From Dethiobacter sp. (GTDB lineage Bacteria; Bacillota_D; Dethiobacteria; Dethiobacterales; Dethiobacteraceae): a stretch of DNA of 12,555 bases. Every line of letters starts with the position of its first letter. Within the stretch, counting starts at the first letter, position 1. The translations under genes were made by a program, and so were the position numbers. The notes under the pieces were generated by a model, which had not been told where the DNA came from, did not search any database, and saw only the letters and a list, made by a program, of their open reading frames with translations. Shown piece after piece: positions 6,952 to 12,555 of the stretch. Where the stretch lies: positions 1 through 12,555 of the forward strand of contig JAGXSQ010000159.1 of the NCBI GenBank assembly GCA_018333395.1, read 5' to 3'.

Positions 6952-8955
6952 ATGCTAGCTCGGCACGCTGGTTTTTGTCGCGGGGTGAAGCTAGCGGTAG
7001 AGCTGGCCCAGGAGGCCGCGCGCTGCGGGCCTGTCTTTGCGCTTGGTGAACTTGTGCACAATGAGGCGGTGCTGCAAAGGCTGCAAGAGCAGGGCGTCTC
7101 TTTTGTGGAGACACTTGAACAAGTCCCTGACCGTGCTACTGTCTTGATTCGTACCCACGGCGCTGTCCCGGAGGTGTTCGCGGAAGCTTTAAGACGCGAA
7201 CTGCACGTCATTGATACCACCTGCGTCTATGTCCGCAGGCTGCAACAGCTGGTGGCTAAGCTGGCGACAGAGGGCAAGCAGGTGCTAATTGTCGGAGACG
7301 CCGAACACCCCGAAGTAAGAGCGCTGTCCGCCTGGGGGCGTGGCCAGACCGTAGTTGTTTCGCAGGTGACAGAGCTGGAGAACATCAGACTAAAAACCCC
7401 GCTGGCAGTTGTTTTCCAGACGACGCAACGCAGGAGTATCGCCGGAGAAATCGGTGAAAAACTAAAAGCGTCTGAACCGGCGGTTGAGATATATGATACA
7501 ATCTGTCAGGCAACCTGGCGGAGGCAGGAAGCTGTCCGCCGGCTGGCATCGACAGTGGATGTTATGGTGGTAATCGGTAGCAGGCAGAGTGCTAACACGC
7601 TTAAACTGGCGGAAATCTGCCGGGTAGCCGGTGCTGAAACCATCGAAGTGGCGGGAGCTGCTGAGTTGGACAGCGGTCAACTGCGGGGGGCAAAGACGGT
7701 CGGTGTTGCCGCCGGCGCTTCAACCCCCGACTGGACGATGAAGGAGGTTATTGCTAAGATGGAAACAGAAAAAGACATGTCACAGCAGGATGAACAGGTG
7801 GTCGCGGAGCAGTCTGCTTTCGCAGAGGTGCTGAGGGGCTTCTCCGTAGGAGAAGTGGTAAAGGGGATTGTTGTGCGGGTAACTGACGAAGAGGTGCTCG
7901 TGGATATCGGCTATAAGAGCGAGGGAGTTCTTCCCCGTCAAGAGGTGTCTATGGAAGGAGGCCAATCCTTACCGGCCATTTTCCATGATGGCCAGGAGTT
8001 GGATTTGCAAGTCAAAGAAGTAGACGAACAGGAAGGCAAAATTACGCTCTCCCGTTTAGGTATCGCACGCAAGTTGAAGTGGGCGGAGGTAGAGAAAGCA
8101 CTCCAGGACGGGACAGTACTGTCCGGTAGAGTGAAGGAAGCGACACCTGCGGGGCTTGTCGTGGATCTGGGGGGTGGGCTGGAAGGATTTATGCCCGGCT
8201 CCATGGTGGATGTTCGCTATATCCCCGATTTTAAGGAGTTCGTCAATACGGAGATTTCTTTTAAAGTCATGGAACTGCGTCGGGAACGGGAAAAGGTGAT
8301 TCTTTCCCGCAAGCAGCTTTTGGAGGAGGAAACGTCCTCTAGAAAAGAGCAGATCCTAGGTTCATTACAAGCTGGCCAGATTATTCGTGGGACGGTCAGG
8401 AGACTTACCACCTTCGGCGCTTTTGTCGATGTGGGCGGGATCGATGGGCTCGTCCATGTCTCTGAGATTTCCTGGAACCGCGTTGAGCACCCCTCTCAGG
8501 CGCTAAAAGTAGGCGAAGAGGTGGAGGTCAAGATTATTGAGCTTGTTCCAGAGAGGGAGCGCATTGGACTTTCTATACGCCAGGCACAACCAGATCCTTG
8601 GACAGAAGTAGCCCGCAAATTTAAGCCGGGGGATGCGGTTGAAGGCAGGATTACCAGACTGGTTAATTTTGGCGCTTTTGTAGAATTGATTCCCGGTGTC
8701 GAAGGTCTCGTCCATATCTCCCAACTGGCCAACCACCACGTCAAACAACCTTCAGAAGTTGTGAGCGAAGGTCAGGACGTCAAGGTGAAAATTCTAGATA
8801 TCAACACGGCAGCCAAGCGGGTAAGTCTGAGCATGCGTGAAGCTGCGCCGCGGTCGAAAAAGGAACCTGTTCAGCAACATGTTTCTGATGCCGCCCCTGC
8901 TTTGACACTGGGAGATCTTTTCGGCGACCTTTTTAACGGGAGAAAAGGAGAGTAA
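6952..8955 (+). CDS. ispH: Bifunctional IspH (HMBPP reductase) - ribosomal protein S1 fusion
   Basis: Residues 1 to ~270 are IspH, the [4Fe-4S] enzyme that reduces HMBPP to IPP and DMAPP in the MEP pathway. The three cluster cysteines are Cys9 (GFCRGV), Cys91 (DTTCVYV) and Cys185 (DTICQAT). Likely equivalents of substrate-contacting residues are His36, His69, His119, Glu121, Thr158, Ser213, Asn215 and Ser257. Residues ~297-630 carry four S1 RNA-binding domains (about 299-369, 387-455, 474-545, 559-629); the last two have the strongest signature (TFGAFVDVGGIDGLVHVSEIS; NFGAFVELIPGVEGLVHISQL, split across strands). The tail ends in two copies of GDLF. Such IspH-S1 fusions are known from Clostridia. 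The listed start is ATG 6952, but CTG 6943 would restore the usual MEI N-terminal strand and fits the binding site better. An internal start at ATG 7759 is also possible. It sits 24 bases after plsC and 2 before fni. Confidence 0.93.
   Translation: MLARHAGFCRGVKLAVELAQEAARCGPVFALGELVHNEAVLQRLQEQGVSFVETLEQVPDRATVLIRTHGAVPEVFAEALRRELHVIDTTCVYVRRLQQLVAKLATEGKQVLIVGDAEHPEVRALSAWGRGQTVVVSQVTELENIRLKTPLAVVFQTTQRRSIAGEIGEKLKASEPAVEIYDTICQATWRRQEAVRRLASTVDVMVVIGSRQSANTLKLAEICRVAGAETIEVAGAAELDSGQLRGAKTVGVAAGASTPDWTMKEVIAKMETEKDMSQQDEQVVAEQSAFAEVLRGFSVGEVVKGIVVRVTDEEVLVDIGYKSEGVLPRQEVSMEGGQSLPAIFHDGQELDLQVKEVDEQEGKITLSRLGIARKLKWAEVEKALQDGTVLSGRVKEATPAGLVVDLGGGLEGFMPGSMVDVRYIPDFKEFVNTEISFKVMELRREREKVILSRKQLLEEETSSRKEQILGSLQAGQIIRGTVRRLTTFGAFVDVGGIDGLVHVSEISWNRVEHPSQALKVGEEVEVKIIELVPERERIGLSIRQAQPDPWTEVARKFKPGDAVEGRITRLVNFGAFVELIPGVEGLVHISQLANHHVKQPSEVVSEGQDVKVKILDINTAAKRVSLSMREAAPRSKKEPVQQHVSDAAPALTLGDLFGDLFNGRKGE
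7741..7761 (+). promoter_or_regulatory. Possible internal translation start for a free S1 protein
   Basis: AAGGAGGTT (7741-7749), a near-perfect match to the 16S rRNA anti-Shine-Dalgarno, lies upstream of the in-frame ATG 7759-7761; 11 bases separate GGAGG from ATG. This ATG (Met270) is exactly at the junction between the IspH and S1 parts. A product from here would be about 398 residues with all four S1 domains. The site also encodes MKEVI, a helix common in IspH, so the match could be by chance. Confidence 0.35.
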
Positions 8956-8957
8956 AA

Positions 8958-10025
8958 ATGTCCCGCCAATCCCGAAAAAGGGAACACCTTTGGCATACAG
9001 TGCGTTCTGAACAGAACAACGCTGACTTTGACGATATCCAACTAATTCACAACTGCCTGCCGGAAACGGCCCTGGAAGAACTTGATTTGTCTGCCAGCCT
9101 AGCCGGCATCAGTCTGCGCTACCCGTTGTTTATAAATGCCATTACCGGAGGGTTTGAAGAGGCAGAAAATATCAACCGCGAGTTGGCGCTGGTTGCCAAG
9201 GAATATGGCTTGGCGCTGGCTGTCGGCTCCCAGATGGCCGCGATCGAAGACCCATTGTTTCGCAGAACGTTCCAAGTGGTCCGGGAAGTTTACCCGGAAG
9301 GAATTATTTTTGCCAATATTGGCGCTTATGCCGACCCGGAACAGGCAGCGCAGGCTGTGGAAATGGTGCAGGCGGACGCCCTGCAAATCCATCTCAATGT
9401 TCCCCAGGAGCTGATGATGTCTGATGGCGATACCGATTTCCGCGGGTACCGGAGCCATCTGCAAAAAATCGTCCAAAGTGTAAGTGTGCCGGTTATCGTC
9501 AAAGAAGTAGGGTTTGGTATAGCCCGGGAGCAGGCCGCTGTTTTTAAAGACCTCGGCGCGGCCGCCATCGACGTGGGCGGCAGTGGTGGTACCAACTTCA
9601 TGTTAATTGAGCGTCGTCGCGCCCACCTGCAGAGCGGTGATGACTTAGTCAAGTGGGGGATCCCCACGGCCATTTCTATCCTAGAGGCCCGTGTCGGCGC
9701 TCCAGGCGTAGATATTATTGCTTCCGGGGGCGTTAACACCGGCCTGCTGGTAGCCAAATCGCTGGCTCTTGGTGCCAGTGCCGTAGGGATAGCGGGGCTT
9801 GCCGCCAAGATCTTGCTTGCCGAGGGCCGGGCTAAGCTGGACTTACGCCTGAGAGGCATCATCAGGGAATTGCAGATGGTGATGGTGATGACCGGCTCTT
9901 CGTCTATCAGCGAGCTTAGGTGTAAACCGGTAGTGATTACCGGCCAGGTGCAGGAGTGGCTTAGGCAACGTGGGTTTGACACGTCAAAACTTGCCCGGAG
10001 GCACACTGATTCAGTAAATCTTTAA
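8958..10025 (+). CDS. fni: Type 2 isopentenyl-diphosphate delta-isomerase (FMN-dependent)
   Basis: This 355-residue TIM-barrel flavoprotein interconverts IPP and DMAPP, balancing the two products made by the IspH domain encoded just upstream. Family markers are RKREHL at 6-11, INAITGGF (59-66), the active-site stretch QIHLNVPQE (His145, Asn147, Gln150, Glu151, the last being the likely Mg2+ ligand), VIVKEVGFGI (Lys182) and the FMN-phosphate binding GGSGGTNF and ASGGVNTG segments. ATG 8958 follows AAAAGGAGAG with 5-6 bases spacing and begins only 2 bases after the ispH-S1 stop, so the two are certainly co-transcribed. It is the last gene before a strong terminator. Confidence 0.96.
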   Translation: MSRQSRKREHLWHTVRSEQNNADFDDIQLIHNCLPETALEELDLSASLAGISLRYPLFINAITGGFEEAENINRELALVAKEYGLALAVGSQMAAIEDPLFRRTFQVVREVYPEGIIFANIGAYADPEQAAQAVEMVQADALQIHLNVPQELMMSDGDTDFRGYRSHLQKIVQSVSVPVIVKEVGFGIAREQAAVFKDLGAAAIDVGGSGGTNFMLIERRRAHLQSGDDLVKWGIPTAISILEARVGAPGVDIIASGGVNTGLLVAKSLALGASAVGIAGLAAKILLAEGRAKLDLRLRGIIRELQMVMVMTGSSSISELRCKPVVITGQVQEWLRQRGFDTSKLARRHTDSVNL

Positions 10026-10052
10026 GCGGTACGCAGACTTGTCCTCGGGATA

Positions 10053-10087
10053 AAAGACTCCTTTTTTAGCAGGAGTCTTTCTTTTTT
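10053..10087 (+). terminator. Strong intrinsic terminator after fni
   Basis: AAAGACTCCT (10053-10062) pairs perfectly with AGGAGTCTTT (10071-10080), giving a 10-bp stem with an 8-base loop, then C and six T (10082-10087). It marks the end of the aroH-to-fni transcription unit, 28 bases after the fni stop. The rest of the gap (10088-10212) shows no convincing sigma-A promoter, although the next gene should need one. Confidence 0.92.
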
Positions 10088-10212
10088 GATGTGGTCCTGC
10101 CCGAGCATAAATCGTGACATACAGGTTACGCTAATATACGTAAAAACAGCAGTACCAAAACAATCAGAACAGGCAAAAAGAGTAAACGTCTATCGGAAGG
10201 GAGCGGGCGCGG

Positions 10213-11103
10213 ATGAGCAGGGACTTGGTCGCTATTGTCTGCGGGATGGCGGTAGGCACGCTGGCGCGTTACCTGATGCTGCGCCGTGATTTTCGCCAGT
10301 ACCCGTCCTATCCACATGCGGTCATTAATCACCTGGCGCTGGGGTTTGTGGCCGCCATGATGGGAGCCGTGGCTATCCCTGCTATTGTAGCCAAAGAATA
10401 TACCGCCGTAACTTTTCTTGCCCTAGCTGCGACACAGTTCCGGGAAGTGCGCCGGATGGAAAGGGAAATGCTGCTGGCTCTGGAACAGTCGGAACTGGTA
10501 GCGCGAGGAAAAGATTTTATTGAAGGGATTGCCCGTACTTTTGAGGCTCGTAACTACCTGGTGATCCTGATTTCCTTGATGACATCAGGAGTTACTTTTG
10601 TTTTCGGGGCTTTTGCCGGCGTCATTGCCGGAATGGCTGCCTTAACAATAGCTAGGTCTCTGATGCGTGGACAAATAGTTAAAGATATCGCTAAAGTAAG
10701 GCCGGCAAGGGTTCGTTTTGTAGGCCCCAACGTTTTCGTGGAGGACATTCACATCATGAATCTTGCGTTGGCAGAAATCAGAGATATCTACACGCAGCGC
10801 GCCCGGGCCGTGATTCTTGAGCCATACGATGATACAGCCCGGGAGATACTAGCTAATGTCGGACAGCGCCAGGCTATCGCCCATGATGCTGCCGCACTGC
10901 TCGGGGTGCACCGGGAAGTGGACACGGCGGAATTTATGCCGCTTTTACGCCGCGACCCGGATACCGGGCGCGTAGGGATGATTATTGTACCTATAGAACC
11001 AGATGAGAAATGTCTTGTGGTAGCCGTCGAAAACGTCCCAGTCCTGGAAAGTGCCGCTGTCAACCCGTTGGCCTCCCGGGCAGGTCGTTGCGCCACTGAC
11101 TAG
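10213..11103 (+). CDS. YIEGIA-family membrane protein
   Basis: The 296-residue protein carries FIEGIARTFEARNY at 102-115, the motif that gives the Firmicute YIEGIA family its name. About three or four hydrophobic segments fill the N-terminal half (about 4-23, 37-60, 63-73, 115-146), with a charged linker containing RRMEREMLLALEQSEL between them. The C-terminal half (from ~150) is soluble and mixed alpha/beta, with VRFVGPNVFVEDIHIMN, then basic and acidic stretches and GMIIVPIEPDEKCLVVAVENV near the end. No enzymatic motif is evident and the molecular role is unknown to me. Start ATG 10213 has GGAAGGGAG at 10195-10203, 9 bases upstream. It heads a four-gene cassette; the next gene follows after 9 bases. 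Confidence 0.85.
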   Translation: MSRDLVAIVCGMAVGTLARYLMLRRDFRQYPSYPHAVINHLALGFVAAMMGAVAIPAIVAKEYTAVTFLALAATQFREVRRMEREMLLALEQSELVARGKDFIEGIARTFEARNYLVILISLMTSGVTFVFGAFAGVIAGMAALTIARSLMRGQIVKDIAKVRPARVRFVGPNVFVEDIHIMNLALAEIRDIYTQRARAVILEPYDDTAREILANVGQRQAIAHDAAALLGVHREVDTAEFMPLLRRDPDTGRVGMIIVPIEPDEKCLVVAVENVPVLESAAVNPLASRAGRCATD

Positions 11104-11112
11104 AGGGAAAAG

Positions 11113-11301
11113 ATGGAAATAGCTATCAACAAACTAATCTTGGCAGCAGTGACAACCAGCAGGGAAACGGTCAGTGGTGTACCGGTATTTTATGCCCAAG
11201 ACCACGAAGAACAGGAGTGGATTGCCAAAACACTCTCCAGGGTTTTGGAAGCCATTGCCCATGATTTAGGTAACGGGACCTATATCTTGGTCAGGCACTA
11301 G
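11113..11301 (+). CDS. Small protein, probable partner ('capping subunit') of YIEGIA protein
   Basis: This is a 62-residue protein with no membrane segment. It opens MEIAINKLILAAVTTSRE, has VSGVPVFYAQDHEEQEW in the middle, and ends in a helix plus a strand, GNGTYILVRH. Small proteins in this position beside YIEGIA genes are annotated in public databases, to my recollection, as a 'capping complex subunit for YIEGIA'; I have not verified this and know no experimental function. ATG 11113 has AGAGGG five bases upstream and starts 9 bases after the YIEGIA stop, which supports co-translation of two interacting partners. Confidence 0.75.
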   Translation: MEIAINKLILAAVTTSRETVSGVPVFYAQDHEEQEWIAKTLSRVLEAIAHDLGNGTYILVRH

Positions 11302-11312
11302 TATCTTTGCAC

Positions 11313-11317
11313 AGGAG
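11313..11317 (+). promoter_or_regulatory. Ribosome binding site of the first DUF3189-like gene
   Basis: AGGAG is 3 bases from ATG 11321 and 6 bases from ATG 11324. Spacing favours the second ATG as the true start. Confidence 0.5.
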
Positions 11318-11323
11318 TAAATG

Positions 11324-11788
11324 ATGGCGCCTAAAAAAATTATTTATCACTGCTACGGCGGTGCCCATTCCTCAGTGGTGGCCGCCGCTATTCACTTAGG
11401 ACAGCTTAAAGGAAGCACGTTGCCGAGCAACGCTGATTTTATGCGCCTAACGCTATTTGACCGGCAGACCAAGGACGGACACGGCCTGCTACACTTTTTT
11501 GGCTTTGATGAGCAGGGACGCCAGGTTTACTCGCTTGGTTGTCGGAACGCCGGGAAAACAGTGGAGCAGGTTTTGCTGCAGGTGGCCGAAATGATCGGTG
11601 CAGGCGGAGAGTTGTCGTTCATTGACACATTGCATTGCGTAACGCTGAAAATGAGAATCGGTGGTTACCTTTCCAGGCGCTGGCTGCTGGTGCGCCTTGG
11701 CCGGCCGTTGGTGCTCTCGGGTACAAGGGAAGCCTTTCCGGCGCTGGTCCGGCTGGTGGAGAAGGTGAAAAATGAGGTGGGAACGTGA
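11324..11788 (+). CDS. DUF3189-like protein, first of tandem pair
   Basis: The 154-residue soluble protein begins with a strand, KKIIYHCYGGAHSS, whose Cys10-x-Gly-Gly-x-His15-Ser-Ser cluster looks like a ligand- or metal-binding loop, followed by VAAAIHLGQLKG (19-30). The middle contains LTLFDRQTKDGHGLLHFFGFDEQGRQVYSLG and a helix, and the C-terminus is basic (SRRWLLVRLGRPLVLSG). I associate this layout with the Firmicute-restricted DUF3189 family of unknown function; the assignment is from memory of the N-terminal motif. The start ATG 11324 is preferred to ATG 11321 because of binding-site spacing; the difference is one residue. Its stop overlaps the next start in a GTGA junction. Confidence 0.75.
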   Translation: MAPKKIIYHCYGGAHSSVVAAAIHLGQLKGSTLPSNADFMRLTLFDRQTKDGHGLLHFFGFDEQGRQVYSLGCRNAGKTVEQVLLQVAEMIGAGGELSFIDTLHCVTLKMRIGGYLSRRWLLVRLGRPLVLSGTREAFPALVRLVEKVKNEVGT

Positions 11789-12237
11789 ATTATTTTTATC
11801 TTGGTCTGCTTGATCTCTACCTGCCGGCGGTGGCCGCGGCCATCCACCTAGGGCAGCTTGAGGGCAAAAAGCATCCTGGTCAGAAGGAGTTAGATGCTAT
11901 AAAGTATTTCCGGCGCGGGTCCCACGATGAAGACGGGCGCATTTTTTTTGTCGGTACTGACAGTGCAGGTGATAATGTTTTCATCCTGAGCGTCAAGGTG
12001 CAGCCGGAGGTGGTCATTCGGGCTGTGGAGAGCATGCTCGGTCTTTACGGCCTGCCGCTGCGTGAAATAAAAGTCGTCCCTTGTTTGCTGGAAAATCCTC
12101 AGCTTGCTGGGTGGGGAAAGTTACTTTCCCGGCTTGGCCTGGGCAGGCAGGAAAGAGGATTGGCCCGTCGGGTGGTCCGGAGCCATTTTGGAGGTTTGCT
12201 CCAAAGTGTGCAGCGTTCCAAGGCCGCAAAAAGGTAG
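11785..12237 (+). CDS. DUF3189-like protein, second of tandem pair, lacking the Cys/His loop
   Basis: This 150-residue protein is a paralog of the gene just upstream: VAAAIHLGQLEG (16-27) is nearly identical to VAAAIHLGQLKG there, both at the same distance from the N-terminus. Both then have a DxxGxxxFxGxDxxGxxVxxL-type middle and a hydrophobic/basic C-terminus. Here the HCYGGAHSS loop is replaced by YLGLLDLYL, so any function depending on its Cys, Gly or His is lost. The GTG start at 11785 overlaps the previous stop, with GAGGTGG just upstream, so the two are translated together. A basic C-terminal tail (about 120-150) may bind membrane or nucleic acid, which is conjecture. Function unknown. 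Confidence 0.78.
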   Translation: MNYFYLGLLDLYLPAVAAAIHLGQLEGKKHPGQKELDAIKYFRRGSHDEDGRIFFVGTDSAGDNVFILSVKVQPEVVIRAVESMLGLYGLPLREIKVVPCLLENPQLAGWGKLLSRLGLGRQERGLARRVVRSHFGGLLQSVQRSKAAKR

Positions 12238-12262
12238 TAAAAAGCTTTCCTGCAGGTTCTGT

Positions 12263-12291
12263 TTGACACTGCCGCCCACATGTAGGATAAT
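12263..12291 (+). promoter_or_regulatory. Strong sigma-A promoter upstream of the DUF512-like gene
   Basis: A perfect TTGACA (12263-12268) is spaced 17 bases from GATAAT (12286-12291; one mismatch from TATAAT). Predicted transcription start is near 12298. It lies just after the second DUF3189-like gene, so the next gene starts its own transcription unit. Confidence 0.8.
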
Positions 12292-12321
12292 GGTAAAAGC
12301 ACTGGCAAGGCGGGTAGGTAC

Positions 12322-12555
12322 ATGCTGACAGGAAAGCTTGTTGAACGTGTCGAAGCAGGTTCTATCGCCGAGGAAATCGGCCTCCTTCCCGGCGACTGTG
12401 TTCTCAGCGTCAACGGGGCGGAGCTTGGCGATATCCTGGACTGGCTCCTGGCGGAAAGCACAGAGGAGCTACTGTTAGCCGTGCAGCATGCCGACGGCTC
12501 TTTGACGGAATACGAGATCGAGAAGGATTACGACGAGCAGTTGGGCCTTGTTTTC
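12322..12555 (+). CDS. DUF512-type protein with N-terminal PDZ-like domain (partial, 5' end)
   Basis: 78 codons are visible, from ATG 12322 to the window edge, with no stop. The N-terminus LTGKLVERVEAG, then GSIAEEIGLLPGD, VLSVNG and EIEKDYDEQLGLVF, matches the PDZ-like opening domain of the DUF512/radical-SAM-like proteins that in Clostridia often lie upstream of der (engA) and gpsA. The rest, including any cysteine cluster that would bind iron-sulfur, is outside the window. GGTAGGT precedes the start at a short spacing (12314-12320), and a strong promoter ends about 30 bases upstream. The family's biochemical role is not established to my knowledge. Confidence 0.78.
   Translation, partial: MLTGKLVERVEAGSIAEEIGLLPGDCVLSVNGAELGDILDWLLAESTEELLLAVQHADGSLTEYEIEKDYDEQLGLVF

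Noticed and set aside
10105..10140. Promoter-like and sigma-E-like fragments (GTGACA, CATACA, TAATAT) before the YIEGIA gene
   Set aside because: No pair of elements has correct spacing for sigma-A or for a sporulation sigma factor; a promoter is expected here but I cannot place it.

Overview
The window looks like a chromosomal stretch of a spore-former-type Firmicute of the class Clostridia (Peptococcaceae/Thermoanaerobacterales-like), moderately GC-rich, with every gene on the + strand and little intergenic space. This placement is inferred from gene content: an IspH-ribosomal S1 fusion, a type 2 isopentenyl-diphosphate isomerase, an AroH-type chorismate mutase, a YIEGIA-family membrane protein and a DUF512-type protein. 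Strong AGGAGG-like ribosome binding sites and frequent TTG/GTG starts fit. No phage, transposon, CRISPR, tRNA or rRNA signal was seen.

Region 1 (1-4223) is the end of an adenosylcobalamin (B12) operon: the 3' end of cbiA, then cobU, cbiB, cobS, cobD and cobC. Together they cover a,c-diamide formation, aminopropanol-phosphate synthesis and attachment, activation of cobinamide, joining to alpha-ribazole and removal of the ribazole phosphate. Most junctions overlap by 4-8 bases, implying translational coupling; the one real gap is the 89 bases before cobD. cobT and the earlier corrin genes are not in view.

Region 2 (4224-5122) holds two less understood genes: an unrecognised soluble protein of 166 residues, and a 59-residue single-pass membrane protein resembling small proteins found near cmk in Firmicutes.

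Region 3 (5154-10087) is a housekeeping transcription unit. It starts at a near-consensus sigma-A promoter and ends at a perfect 10-bp-stem intrinsic terminator. It encodes aroH, cmk, a plsC-type acyltransferase, an ispH-S1 fusion and fni. This joins chorismate metabolism, CMP/dCMP phosphorylation, phospholipid acylation, the last MEP-pathway step, an S1-type RNA-binding protein and IPP/DMAPP interconversion. A weak terminator-like hairpin between aroH and cmk may tune expression. The fusion gene probably starts at a CTG, and has an AAGGAGG sequence before an in-frame ATG exactly at the domain junction.

Region 4 (10213-12237) is a compact cassette of poorly characterised Firmicute genes: a YIEGIA-family membrane protein, a 62-residue partner-like protein, and two tandem DUF3189-like paralogs, the second of which lacks the N-terminal Cys/Gly/His motif of the first. 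This is the best candidate here for an undescribed system. Region 5 (12263-end) is a strong sigma-A promoter followed by the start of a DUF512/PDZ-like gene that runs off the window.
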